A stretch of 64,000 bases of DNA from Rhodeus uyekii (GCA_037043235.1 JAWRVZ010000076.1:124001-188000); one strand, 5' to 3'; positions 22,871-39,967 are shown, counted from the stretch's first letter. A program made the numbers and translations. Notes: generated by a model not told the origin, from the letters alone.

Positions 22871-23751
22871 TAGTTTAATTTAGACACTTTTAGGCAACGC
22901 TACTTACAAATTAGGGATGTTCACAACGACTAATTTCATAACCATTTAAAAGGAAGTTTTGAAAATAATAAAACTAAACTCGGCCCCTGCGGACAGTCTG
23001 TATATGAGATCCATTTGACAAAACACAATCTATGAACAGCCAAATCTCATACTGAATGCCATATATTGTATTATGATCATTATATTAAACTTGAGTGTTC
23101 ACTTAAGCAACATTAGCCATTACAGACATATTTATTCAAATTAAATGGTCAATGGGGAGCGCAAGACCAATAAGTTCAAACATAATAGCTTATTATAAAC
23201 TTATTTCCTTGAACAAAAGTTAATCCACATAAGTCAGCGCATTAAGGTATTGTTGTTCATTACCAGTGCAACCACTTGCGTATCCAGGTTTGAACGCGCT
23301 TATGTATCAAAACAATCTGTACATGAATCCACAATCTGGCAGCAAAACTATACATTATTTAACCATAAGTAAGAATAGCAACATGATGGTAAAAATTATA
23401 AAGTTATATAAAATATAAAAATATATAAAAAATATAAAGCAAATGTGTGCAGCAACAACAACAAAAAAAACATTTGTAAGCGACTAGTTAGTATTTTGCA
23501 AGTCGACTACCATCAATCAGCACTATAATTTACTCGACTAGGCGGCTAGTCTCACACATCTTTACTTACAAATGAGAAATACAACAAGCGATTCATCACA
23601 GAGCACAAGCCTGAGTTTGTTGCTGTGCATATGAAGTGATAGAAGGTGTGGATGTATAAAAAAAATGAAACTATCTATATTCAATGTTACTTTGAAACAA
23701 TCAGTAAACTTAGATCACATACACGAAACACACAAGAATAATAATTCTCAC

Positions 23752-23851
23752 CTGCCCAGAGGTCCTCTTCAATAATTGCAGGTCAATCTGTACAAAGGCT
23801 CCTGATAGAGCCCTTGTCTCATCCAGTCTCACAAACATTGGACAGCCAAAC
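23752..23851 (-). other. zfyve9: zfyve9 non-coding 5' exon 2
   Basis: A 100-bp exon with acceptor ctgtttcag|GTTTGG and donor GGGCAG|gtgaga. It has no extended frame joined to the main ORF; it carries the end of an upstream ORF that starts in exon 1. Support comes from splice-site quality and position only. Confidence 0.6.
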
Positions 23852-23999
23852 CTGAAACAGAACAGGATGATAAGATTTCACTAATGACATACAAACTTCA
23901 CTGGTTTGAATTCTCCCTGTCGAGTCTGATTCAGCCGTATGCTAAATGGATGTTTCATTTTGATACCCTTAAGGTCCAAATAAACCCCAAATCTTCCAG

Positions 24000-25950
24000 T
24001 TAACCTGATATGGTTAAAATTAGAACAATTTCACTTCCAGTAATTTACTTCCAGTGATTTGCAGAAGGAGAAAATCAAGGATTTCACATAGGATGTCAAT
24101 GTCAAAGTGGGTAACAGTGAAGGCGGGTCTTACATAAGAATGTGTGCGAGGAATAAGCCCGAGAAAAGATACTCCGCAAAGCAGAGGGTTCTGAAAGCAG
24201 CAGACTAGACATTTTACACTTAGTTAAAGATGCATGCTTTGCCACACTGTCAGCACAAAACTAAGACGACATGGAGGAGGGGAATAAGGAACACAGTCAT
24301 GCAAACTGCTTAAGTGAGGTTGGGGAAGAGGACGTCTGATTAAGCATTCGCTCTCTTCTCTGCTGTATGCTAGATTTCTGATATTGCTTTAGACCAGAAA
24401 ACATTTCTAAAGAATGTGCTAATAAGGAGAAAATTAACTATAAAAGAAAGGAAAACATACACTATACACTATATAATTATTTTGTCTACAAGTGTTAGTT
24501 AAGGTCCTTGAATGTGATTGAGCGGCTTTTCAGGACTTTCTGCAGGTCTTTATGAATGAGTCAGTGAAACATTCGCTCACTCAACGGTTCAAAAATGCAA
24601 TTAGCACGGCTGAAGTCACAGATGTCACAGCATTCTTGCTAGAGCTGCTCGACCTGATATATAGGGAAAGTAGTTCATCTGTAATCCGTACGGACCCACA
24701 GTTCAGGACACATATGGATTAATTACATAACATTCCCTATGTGACGGTTAAACTTATAATTGTAATGTTTTAAGTCGTGCTTAAACATTCAAGTTAGCTT
24801 TTAAGCACAAGAACGTGCAGAACTGTTTTCTGTGCAAAATCCCAGTCTTGGCATGTCTCCTCCTAAACAGTCATCCGTGTCTTAAGTGAACATGGATACA
24901 GTCTTAAAGTGACAATAACCTAATAAATCTGTCTGTCTTTGATGTTAACCAAACAACAAAAGTCACAAAACAAAGAACAGAAAAAACACTTTTATAGCTT
25001 TAACAAAGATTCATTATAATTAATACAGAGACGACTATGCAGTGATATTTTACATTTGATTATTCAATTTCTGTTGTTAGACTTACATGAAAAAAGTAAT
25101 GTTTATTTTAATTTTTTATCTTTGTTCTATTGTATTTATCTATGGTCATAATTTGTTATTTTCTATGCAGCTGCACTTCCCTACAAAATCATTCCAATAA
25201 TTCTAGAATGATTAGTTACTTCCAAACAGAGCTATTCAAATCATCTGTTAAAGTAGTTTTATATATACTGTATATATAAAATGGCTCAAAGGTTGGAATG
25301 GCTCACCTAGATCTGACATCACAATCACAGAATGAAGTAGAATGAAGAACCACAACTAAATCTCATGATTGAAAAATAGCGATTACCATGCTGAAAATAT
25401 ACCACCTAACAGCTATCTGATGGAACTGATGAAACTGTTGCACAAAGGCTCCTGATATAACAAAGTACGGTCAAATAAACAAATAAAGGGTTACCGAGTT
25501 TACAATCACATTCTGTTTTCACTGTGCCAAAGAATCAAATTCACTGCCAACATGAATGTCTTGTGGGACTGTTCCTGTAATTAGTGTGTTGGAAGCTTTG
25601 CCATTCAGTAGCTACATGATTAGTAAGAAAATATTTGTTTTCTTAGTATAAGAAAAAAAATACATGATCTGTTCAATTGTTATTGTGCAGATCTCTTTTG
25701 GAGAGATCTTTGATATACTTTTGGTCATGCACAAACTTGCACAATATCATTCAATATTTTAAAAACAGCTAACCAAATTATTTGTATCAGAAGTAAAATC
25801 CCCAAAGCCTTTACAACGGACTAAATGGGTCGTGCGTGTACAAACATGTCTTTAATTACAATCGGCAACTCCTGCTATAGATAAATGACAACGGAGCAAC
25901 AAACCCTTGAAAAACAACTACGTTTCCATTAAACCGCAATGTGACCACAA
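24000..25950. other. zfyve9 intron 1, no feature seen
   Basis: AT-rich intronic DNA. No exon or clear mobile-element end was recognised. Confidence 0.4.
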
Positions 25951-25952
25951 GA

Positions 25953-26549
25953 GACGCACAGATATGAACATTTTGGCCGATATTAATGATACTTTATAAT
26001 TGATATACTTTACTTTTTGATATACTTTATAATTGAAGGCCAATAACCGATATATTGGCTGATAATTCTAAATTCAAACTGATATATTTTGAGAGCCTGA
26101 TTACAAAAACAAAAAGCCATGTCCCGAACAGTCCAACTTGTATGACAGATTTGTGCTGCACGTTTCCCTCAAGTCTAGCACTTTTATTTTTGTTATTCTT
26201 ACAGTTTTCTACTTATTTATGGTTTATTGGCATTGTTATTTATTGTTATTCAGTAATATTGTTGTTGTTGTTTCTTGTTGATGTATGGTGACCTTGGGTG
26301 ATCTGAAAGACGCCTAAATAAACAAATGTATTATTATTATTATTATTATTATTAAATGTATCTTCCTTTTTGAAGTGATTCCATTCATTTCAAGCAATTC
26401 AAAACCATCATAGCAAACAACGCATCTGAAGTCTCTCAGCGGACGGAAATAATACATTATCAGCATAAACATATCAACCAATTTTTCTTATCGGAACGAC
26501 AACGATAAAAGTAAAAAGGTGCATTTATGATATATATCGTGCATCCCTA
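25953..26549. mobile_element. hAT-like MITE with GATGCAC-type ends
   Basis: The left part reads GACGCACAGATATGAACATTTTGG and the right end reads ATATATCGTGCATCCCTA, so the ends are inverted and diverged. GCCGATA motifs repeat inside. An (ATT)n run lies at 26329-26354. The target duplication is not clear. Confidence 0.5.
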
Positions 26550-27505
26550 GACTCGAAATATAAAGAGCTTTGTTTTCACACTCACAGCTAATTGTCGAAG
26601 TTCAAGTAGCACTGCATAAGCAACTATGGGCGGAATGTATAATGTAGTTAAGCATCAAATGTATTTGGAAACAAGCTGGTTGCGACCAGGGACTATCCCT
26701 CATTAAGATTCAATTACTTGGTAGAATCTCTGAATTATACATGCTGTCACTCAACTAAGCTGCTGTAAACTTAGAATGAGTTAAACAGCTTTAAATCCAG
26801 ACATATAAAGCAATTTGCAATCCTTGTAGAATTGCCAAGAAGTGGAATATTTAAGCAACATGTGGCTCCACTGAACTAACACAATTTATACCAGAGGTAA
26901 ACATCAAGTTTTTGTAAACAGAAACAGGTTCACATGAGAAATAAGGAGTGACAGGGCAAACAGAATATAGACTGTAACTGCGAGACACGATCACCTAATT
27001 CTGTTTCAGCCAATGTGTTGTTACATAAAAAGCTGTTTGGAGACAGACCCAACATATCCCATAACTCCTTACAGTTTAGTAGGCCTGCTATGAAAAGTTG
27101 CTAAATTTCTCAAGGACCAACTCAAAAATTCCCTTTTGGTTAAAAGTTCACAAATGGTTATAACTTTTGAATCATTTGATCTAGAATAAATAAACACCCA
27201 GTTCCTCTCATTGTGCCGATCACACTCAACATCTTAGACTCAGCCCATTTTGAAACGTACAGTATTGTTTTTACGCTTAAAATGTTTGTCAATTCTTACG
27301 AAAAAGGGCTCAGATGATCTTTGGACTGAGCTGCACAGAAATGAGTTAACAGATTGGTTTTTTTTTTATTATTCTTTGTTTAAATGTAACGATTGGTAAA
27401 ACTGCTTCAGAATCTGGATCTTGACCAAACTTTGATCAATCAAAACGAAAACTGGTATATGTCCTACAGGTCATGAGATCTGAATAATGAATAACCTTTT
27501 GAAGT

Positions 27506-27610
27506 CTACTTTCATTGAAATTAACTATTGGTGCAAGGTTTTACCTATGGTTATCCTGATCTAAATGTGTGATACCATGGATGACCAATAGTTAATTTTA
27601 ATGAAAGTAG
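27506..27610. repeat. 27-bp inverted repeat (hairpin)
   Basis: Arms 27506-27532 and 27584-27610 are reverse complements with one mismatch (CTACTTTCATTGAAATTAAC at the left). The loop is 51 nt. Confidence 0.75.
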
Positions 27611-27775
27611 AGTCCTAACTGAAACAGTCAGAATATTTGAAATTTGCCCTAAGAGATTGTTTAAATTTGTACAGATGTTACAGTTTTCGCTTATGAACAT
27701 AAATCGACACCTACATCCCAACTCAAGCTAAAGCTACAATCAAATTTGCATTTCTAAGAGACACAACACATAATA

Positions 27776-28709
27776 CAGTGGAGTTCACTTATCTCGAGTC
27801 ACGGTTAACTCGTCAATACTATTATGTCGACGTTTTTGAAGTGGAACCGCCAAACTCCCTATTTGTCTTAGTATTTTCGATTCTTTAATGTCGCCGAACA
27901 CTAATATCTCGAGCACAAAAGAGGGACAAATTCGCCATTTCACATGGTTATCTCGTGAGTCATGAGTGCACCTATTTCACTGCGCATGCGCTGAGTTTGC
28001 GTTGCAAGTGGATCGCGGTCCTTGTCGCTCTGTCAGTGACGTTCTGCTCACAGCACCGCGCAGGACTCTCTGAAGTGAAAGCACGTTCACGTTCTTACGA
28101 GAGCTGCCGTGGGTCCACCCCCATCCCAAAGCCTCATCCGCTTCTGTGTGCACATAAAGCCCGCCTTCTCTGATTTGATTGGTCTTCTTAAATATTTTGA
28201 CATTGGTCGGTAACGAGCGATAACGACCAATGAGTATGAGGCTTAGATGAACAAACACAAACACATCCTGCTTCTGTTCTGAAGTGCGCTCTGCTCAATG
28301 CCCCTACGGGAACACGGTTGTTAAAAGACGGGACGAAGGCGAATTTGTTGGGAAAGCACATTAGACGGGCAGAACGCAAGAAAGTATGCAATCTAGTACA
28401 GCTTGATGACCTCACGAATATGTTATGACTGTTTGAGCGAAATTGTGTTTGCAATGTTGGAGAATATAATTAAAGGTTTGTATCGAGAATCAAAGGTGTT
28501 TTTTATTGTATACTGGTAAATCTCTGCTGTTAGTTGGTGCACATATGCCTTTTGTTGTTAGCAAACATATACAGTGTATGTACATTTTTATAGCATGCCG
28601 ATCACTTCATCTAATAAATAGATATATTGGGTGTAGGTTATCTCGCTAAACTGTTATCTCGATGCTTTTTTGCAACCCACGAGGCCGTCGACAAAACCAA
28701 ACTCCACTG
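27776..28709. mobile_element. pogo/Tigger-like MITE, copy 2 (934 bp)
   Basis: TA on both sides. The left end is CAGTGGAGTTCACTTATCTC and the right end is AACTCCACTG. Its internal blocks are shared with the copy at 2007-2585, which is about 350 bp shorter and so appears internally deleted. It lies in zfyve9 intron 1. Confidence 0.78.
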
Positions 28710-29399
28710 TATTATTAATATTGCAGCCTGCGCTGCAAACTGTGCCGAGGATACACGTCATCAAAGTCAGGCGACAAAAACGATCACCTGTTGGAACTCG
28801 CAGAAACTAAGCAATTATTTTTTTTCTATGAAGATATTTCTTTTGTTAAAGAAAAAAGACTGAAAAGGGGATTTTAAGTTATCATACATATTTGGATGTA
28901 GAAATAATATTTTATTATAAATGTTTTGAATATTCTACCTTAGATTTGTGAGATGTTCACCTGATTGGAAAGTGTGGACTCATAAGACGACAGCGAGTGT
29001 TTAGGCAGCCATTGGAACAGGGCCTAAAAGGTATTTTACTCACTACAAAAGTATGAACTATCAATCAGAGGGCAAAAAGCATGAAGAAGAATGAAAAATC
29101 TGTTGAAAAAAGCAAAGTTTGGATCATGTTAATAATTTAGAGGCCTTAGAAATGCACATCTCATCATACTGTAGGCTTCGGGGTTACACACTTAATATCA
29201 ACACATTCCTACATATCAGCACTCCCCGTCTTCTCACACGTAACCTCTTAATGTCATGTGACTAGTTTAGTTTGGACTTGATAACTTTTGCACGCCTCTG
29301 GAATGTTGAGATATTTCGCTGTAGGTTTTATTTTTAATAGTCTTCTTCCTGTTATTGTTCACTGTGCACAGCATCTTTATTCAGCACACCGTGCCGCTG

Positions 29400-29528
29400 A
29401 GACTGTCGACGTGAAGCTCAGTTTGATAGCTTCTGCACTCCAGGAACGGTTTCGCTGTCACTTTTTGCTCCTGGATAAACTTTAAGACCTGCTGTGGCAT
29501 TTCACCCATGCTTTGCTTAGAAGTCATC
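29400..29528 (-). other. candidate exon within zfyve9 intron 1
   Basis: Acceptor tatgttcag|G is followed by ATG and an open frame (MTSKQSMGEMPQQVLKFIQE, then QKVTAKPFLEC) to a possible donor ACG|gtgtgc. The family is not recognised and no partner exon was found. It could be an alternative zfyve9 exon, a repeat or chance. Confidence 0.2.
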
Positions 29529-30231
29529 CTGAACATAAAGCAAGAAAAAAATACAGTGATGCACCAAAAGCAAGGCAAACCTAGAGCTCGGTCTGTCTCA
29601 CAGTTTGAACATCATAGTAAACGTTTCCATTACAGGATTTCACTTTCATCCACTCTTCAAGAAGAAGAATGAAAAGAGCACAGGGAACAAGCCTTTGTTC
29701 CCACGTTAGTGTCATATTCGTAAGAGAAAGCATTAGAAGTAGCTTGGATGTCTTGGACAGCGGGGCCAACCACAGATCTGTTGCTGAAGGAAGCAGGAAT
29801 CTGTCAACCTGTCCCTGGGTTCACTGGATTTCAAAAGCTTCCACTGCATTATTTCCTCTCTTCCCATATTTATCTCAAACAAGTGTGTTTAGTCACACAT
29901 TAGAAAGCTGAATGAGTAACTCTAACTTCTGCAGTGCAAGTGTTGATTCACTCAGGCAAAGCAAGAACCAAACCCTTGATGACTATATACTCCCGCCCTA
30001 TATACTCCCAAAAACAAGTCAAATCTCCATAAAAAACATTTTAGTATGATGGGTTCGTGACAGTTGGTCACGAACATACGCTTCATGATAGTTTGTGACA
30101 TCCCAAAAGCTTCCTATGAAACCTGTTGTTGATGACGATTACTACAAAAAGTTATCACTTCATAAAAACGTTTAACTGCTCATCAGTTAAGTGTTAGAAA
30201 TTGTGTATATATGGGGTTAGAAATTATGTGT

Positions 30232-30322
30232 GTATATATATATATATATAACATATGCTGCATAACTACTGAGGTGGTATTGAAAATACACAGTGTGAAA
30301 TAATGTGTGTGTGTGTGTGTGT
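30232..30322. repeat. (AT)n and (GT)n short tracts
   Basis: (TA)n at about 30232-30250 and (GT)n at 30304-30322. The latter lies in the loop of the hairpin at 30254-30354. Confidence 0.85.
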
Positions 30323-30354
30323 TTACAATACCACCTCAGTAGTTATGCAGCATA
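30254..30354. repeat. perfect 29-bp inverted repeat with GT-rich loop
   Basis: Arms 30254-30282 and 30326-30354 are exact reverse complements (left arm begins TATGCTGCATAACTACTGAG). The 43-nt spacer contains (GT)n. Confidence 0.9.
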
Positions 30355-30867
30355 GGTTTATAAATTATATATTAAAGTCAACTGTTATAGTGTCACCTCA
30401 TAAATAATTACTACTCGAAACTTCTCATTATAATACAGTACTATAATATGAAACCAAACAAACTTGTGTTAGGAGCCTATTCAAAAGTCACATGTAAAGC
30501 GATTATTGAAGTTTATTCTGCAGTCTCTAAAGACTTTATTGCCGTTAGCTAACAAACATTAGCCTGTCAAATAACCCGTTAACCTGCACGCGCTCACTAA
30601 CCTGCTTACCAGCTATTTTTACACGCTTCACTGGCAGTCAGAGGCTAATCGGAGTGATTTAAATGTGAACACATAGGATAGAAATACGCGAGCCTAAATT
30701 AATCTTTGGCAAGAAACCCGCGTTAAAGAGTCAGTTTACAGCTCTCAAATGATCCGTCTTCGATTTCTTAAGTAGTATTAAACGCTGCAGTCGCTGGGTT
30801 TCTCTAGTAAACACGTCAAAGATGTCATTTAAGCGAATAACAGTTTGTGGGTTAATCGTTTACTCAC

Positions 30868-31050
30868 CGGAGGAATCCCCATCATCATCATCATCATCAC
30901 CATCATTACCATCATCTTCACGCACGATTCAGCCATGAAACTCCCCGGGAGAAATCCAACACACTTTGCGTCATACGAGCGAGCGATAACGTCTTTTAAG
31001 TCTCCAGAAACAGCTAGGCCATTTTCCAGTGCTCCACAGAAGTGTAGGAA
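30868..31050 (-). other. zfyve9: zfyve9 non-coding first exon with uORF
   Basis: The donor is CCTCCG|gtgagt at 30868; the 5' limit is not known. The exon contains an ATG at 30936-30934 followed by an ATG-rich microsatellite. Joined to the 23752-23851 exon, the upstream ORF would be 33 codons (MAESCVKMMV..., ending in ...SNVCETG) before TGA. Confidence 0.55.
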
Positions 31051-31330
31051 GAAGTAGTTTACGCGACAGCTCTCGTATATCCCTCCCCCAAAGATTTCAT
31101 GGAGAAGGTTACTACGAACTGCAGCAAGGGTGGGACATTTTGGCTCAAGCTACGCTGAAGTGGCGCGAGATTCCCATGCAGGCGACTTGCGGTTGAGCCA
31201 AGATGGCGTCTGTTTCGTAACCTTGTGTGGTAAGCGCTTCACAGCGGGTGACACCGCCGTGCCGCTGGGTCCAGAGGAGACGTTACCGCGGGGCGGCACC
31301 CTGTCCGCGTGACGTCAGCGCAATGCAACA
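31050..31330. promoter_or_regulatory. CpG-rich promoter region of zfyve9
   Basis: A local rise in G+C and CpG directly upstream of the putative first exon. It includes CCAAGATGGCGTCTG at 31198-31212, which matches the YY1 (AAGATGGCG) motif on the + strand. The motif's ATG opens only a 5-codon frame. No second, divergent gene was recognised. Confidence 0.5.
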
Positions 31331-32989
31331 ATGTGTCATCCTCATCTTTTGTTCTGTATGCATACTTACATTTGTACAAAAGTGTGTATTTAAAAATAAA
31401 ATAAAAATGGAATAAGATTCACATTGCCATTTGTAAATAATCTCGTCAGGGATAAACATCTTGTTACAGATCTTGGACAGTGTGAGTATTTAAGGACACA
31501 TTTTTTTTGATTGACTTTAGATTTCATTTTAATTCATTTTAATCATACATTTTACTGTGTCGGCGATTGCTGCATCCAAATGTGTCTTTGTAGTTCAAAT
31601 TCCTGAAATAATTTCGGATCATTTCTCCATCATTTGTATTTCTACCGTTTTTTTTATTTTTTATTGTGCCACTTTGTTTTTATAACATATGGACTCGAGC
31701 ATTTAGTTCTCAAATGGATGCTTATATAACCCTAGATATAAGGATTTTAAAGAGTCTTAAACAGGCCTACTGTATAGAAAGGATAGTTCAAGATAGTTAT
31801 TTCCTTTATACAAAAGTAAAACGAGGCCTCAATAATTATTAACAAATATTAAATGTGACAGCAATGTCAAGACAAAAACATTACATCTCTGTGGTGAAGA
31901 AACACATTCCTTAGAAAATCCCACTGTGATGCGGAAGACTTGGCTCATTGATATTATAATAGGCTATTGTAATAATAATAATTAGATTTAGTGATTGGAC
32001 AATCGAAGGTTACCAAGCAACGTGAACATTAAACGATTAATATTCATGAGCTTTAACATTAGATTCAATTTCTTGACTCTCTGTTGAAAGTGCGACATCA
32101 AGTGTTCATTGGGAGGAACTGCATGCTGCATCGGCTTTTTCAGTCAAATGCATATTTAAGCACAGCATTTAAGCCTTTGTTACTATTTATCTTTTTTAAA
32201 CCTAACTCATTAAAATAGTTTCAATGCCATTTCCTTGTGGAGTATGTGTAGAATGTAATCACTTGGTGGCACTGTAAGCCACAATATCAGACTACCATGG
32301 TGGGCTTACCCTGGTGCAACAGCATTATGATGTGTGATGATGACTCCACATGACCACACAGAGCCTAACTGAACTCACTGGATCTCCTGCAATTTGATCA
32401 GCAACCTTACATTTTTACTATGTGGTTAGTTGAAGTGACATGATACAGAGGGCGCTTTGATGACACTTCTATCCATAAAGTTTAACAATGAAAGAAATGC
32501 ATTATGCATCACAAAAGGTCAGAATCCTAAAAGCCAGTCAACAGAATTTCATTGACCATAAAAATGCATAGAGGTGGGTTGTAAAGTATGGGTTGCCGGG
32601 ATTCAACTGATTCAGAACTTCAAAACTGAGCTAAGGACTTGGTCACAAAAACTTAAAAAACATTTAATGCAAATGAATGCAAGCAAACAAAGGTTGCCTT
32701 CATATAAACAGGCTTTTAAGAGCCATGTTCGACACTCTGATTAAAGTGTTGGTGGTAAATGCCTATATACGTGATGAAAAAGCCTTAGAGATGTAGCCCC
32801 AGCTGCTAGTGGGACAGAAGAAGAGGATGAGCAGAAGGAAAAGCAGCATGAGCACAACACTGACAGATGCAGAGATGGCATTAATCAGATACGTCACTAC
32901 ATTAAAATCACTTCATAGATTTACAAGGTAATGTTACCTTAGCGAATCTATTTTTTTCACGCTAAGACAGATGATACTGTCAATATATA
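31331..32989. other. intergenic, nothing recognised
   Basis: AT-rich DNA between zfyve9 and the cytokine gene. No coding frame longer than about 60 codons and no clear repeat boundary. Confidence 0.45.
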
Positions 32990-33080
32990 CAGTGGAGTTC
33001 ACTTATCTCGAGGCACGGTTAACTCGCCAATCCTATTATGTTGATGTTTTTGAAGTGGAACCGCCAAACTCCCTATTTGG
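32990..33080. mobile_element. pogo/Tigger-like MITE, truncated copy 3
   Basis: Preceded by TA, it starts CAGTGGAGTTCACTTATCTC and follows copy 2 through AACTCCCTATTTG. It then stops; the right half is missing. Confidence 0.65.
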
Positions 33081-35491
33081 AGTTTTACATTAAAACTTTA
33101 CATTACATTTACATTACATTATTACGTTAAACATTAAACTAATTAGTGTTATGTAACGTTAATTTGTAAAGGCAAACAATACAGCTACAGGTCTTATTTG
33201 ACTATAACAAGCTCACAAAAAATGATCTTTTGTTTATTCTCTTAGTTATAATATTAATTAATAATAATAATATTGTTATTGTTGCTGTTACTATTATTTC
33301 TTTGATAGCCTTGTGACAGCCTGGCCAAAGGCTGTGTGAACAATTTGGCATGTTTCATTGAGTTATAACAAATAAAACAATTGACTCCGAGCACCAGTAT
33401 ACAATATGCTTTCAGAATCTTTCACAAAATTTTAATAATGGGTGAATTAAGGGTTAAAATAGCAGTTTTCCTAGGCCGGACATCACTTTGGTCACTACTG
33501 TAGATTTGAATGGAAATCTTGTTTACCATATTGATAAAAAAAAATATTATAGTTTGTGAAAATAAATGCAGGTGGCTCATGAGTTGATGAGTTGATGAAA
33601 AGCTATTGAGAAAAATGTCAAATTAAAATAAATCAATAATTAAAAAATAAAAACAGTCAAAATAACACCATTGTTTACCTACTTGTTAATATGACCATTA
33701 ACTGGCATTATAGAACCGTAACATGCAAATGGTTTAATAAATTATTGAAATTGATTTCAAATTTCTGGAGAACTTCAAGTTTAAACAAAAGGATCAACTG
33801 CGTGAACAAACATTAATAATATCAGCAATGACATTACATGACCAAAGTCTTCCAGGTTTGAAATATTTTGTCCAGACTTCCAGAACCAATAAATAGTGAC
33901 AATCACATAAAGACATAATATTTGACAGCTATATATCAGCAAAGTTTAGTAACTTAACTGTTCATGATACGTATAACTGATTGCTTTTGTCCACAAAAGA
34001 TTCAGAAGCGTGATTTATAAAGGGTCTCACCAAAGACAACACATGAGTCTTTTAGCATTTTTTATATTTGTATTCAAGGTTCCTAGCAATCTGTCAGCTA
34101 TTGTGTGGCAAAATCAATCACAAGCTTTGCCTGATCTTCTCTCCACAGCTCATTTTATGTCTGAGACTGTAATTTGTCTAAATAAATGACTCATTAGGGT
34201 CTCCACTTTAAACTTCTCTAGCACATCATTTGATTTCTCATAGAATAAATATTTACAGCTGCTAGACAGAATATATATTTATAGTTTAGCTACCGGTACC
34301 TACATTCATTGTCATCTGAACTTGACCTGGGCTGCTCAATGCACATTCAGCAAAATTAGCACAAGCAGAGCTAATGCTAATGCTAATGCTATAACAAACA
34401 GAGGCAAACATTCAAGCATTCCTCTCTTTAGATCATTCCACCAGTGTTCAGTGTCACATGATCCTTCAGAAATCATTTTAATATGCTGATTTGATGCATT
34501 TCATATTATTATCAATGTAAAAACTGATTTTTTTATGAAGAAATAAAATTTTCTGGATTGAATAGTTACTTGTATATGTTGAATAGTTACTTGTATGGTT
34601 ATTTGTAATATAAATCTTTTGTAAGATTATAATATAATGTCTTTATTGTCAATACAATTTAATGTGTAGAATGAAAAGATCGGTCTTCGACAGTTAAATT
34701 CACTTTAGACATACATTTAAAGCTGATTTTGTTATATCAGTAACACCATAATCCACACAACAAATTAAATGAAAATATATTTATATAGTTAACTGCATTT
34801 TACAACAACTGGGGTAACATTACAAGAGAGAACTTCATCTATTAAAAAGAGAATGTATTTAGTTATTTAAATATTACATATTTTCACATTGTGTACTGTT
34901 TATTTTCACTGTTTTGTGTTAATACATCAGTGTTTCAACTGAATACAAATTTTGAATTAATGGTTTGTTTGTTTGTTGTACAAAATATTGTAAATACTAT
35001 GCTTTATATGAAACATATTATATGCACAAATAAGTCATAATTATAATTTGGAGTGTATAGATAAAGTGACCTTTCCTGTGTGTGAACTACATTGTGGCAC
35101 ACATTCAGCCCTTTATATTAGCTTCCGATTGTCTTCCACACCATGTAGAGTAAATTCAACTTCCATGCAGCCTACAAAATAAATAAATATAATCTGTGGT
35201 ATAAATATAACATTTAGGACTCACCAGCTTACAGTTCAGAACAGTTTGTCTGTTTTAAAAGTTCTAGTGGGCGAATGTCAACAGGTGAGTCAGATCAGCT
35301 ATGATCCAGCAGATGGCAGAGTCTTGTCGTTTACACCTCGTGTATTTTTTCTTCTGTAAATCTGTGGTCTCTGGCAAAGTGCATGGCCCTCCATCATCTT
35401 GAAGGGGGACCATCGTTAAAACGGATTGGGCCTGTCTGATCCCATTACACAAGCTTGAAGAAAGGCCGAGTTTAGAAGTCAGTTTTTCAGT
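33081..35491. other. intergenic / 3' flank of thpo-like gene
   Basis: Contains an interspersed repeat (34432-34690) and otherwise AT-rich DNA. A - strand AATAAA near 34898-34904 is a possible poly(A) signal of the upstream gene. Confidence 0.35.
34432..34690 (+). repeat. cyprinid TCACATGATCC-type repeat, copy B
   Basis: Contains the same TCACATGATCCTTCAGAAATCA core as copy A, followed by ATATGCTGATTTGATGCAT. Confidence 0.65.
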
Positions 35492-39414
<3,923 letters not shown>

Positions 39415-39470
39415 GCCCCGTTATAAGATAAGATCTTCAGTCGCGTTGCTTTCCATTGGATAGCGTCTTT
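39415..39470 (-). promoter_or_regulatory. thpo: thpo proximal upstream region
   Basis: A reverse CCAAT box (- strand CCAATGG at 39459-39453) and a GATA motif (AGATAAG, + strand, 39426-39432) lie within about 50 bp of the start codon. Whether this is promoter or 5' UTR is not known. Confidence 0.35.
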
Positions 39471-39967
39471 TCTGACGAAGTAAAGCAAAAACGTCCACCA
39501 AGATGTGCGCTTCGCCGCTACAGTCACTATTATGTGCATCGCCCACACACTTTCTGATTTCTTCTAAATATTCCTTTCCTGGCTGGGACGATTTTTATCT
39601 CGTCTCTGTACATGCCCTGACGTCCTTTTCAGTGAGTCACTGTACACTGAAGCCAACCCTGAGGTTGTAGTGGATACTGATGCAATACTGAATAAATAAA
39701 CAAAAAAAGTAACAAGACTTTTGTATGCTGAACAAACACAAAGAGGCCACATATTCTAGTTCAGGTTAATATTTTACATGATAATTTCAACCCCTGCTTT
39801 CAGTGGATTGCCCTATTCAGTAGGGCATGCTTTTGTATGCATAGCCTATTCATTCATATCCACACTTTCTATTTTACTCTCCATATTATTTTTTATTCCT
39901 CATTTGTTGTTCAAGAAAATATGTATTGTTTCATTGAATGTGTGTGTATATCACTTTGTACTTTGCA

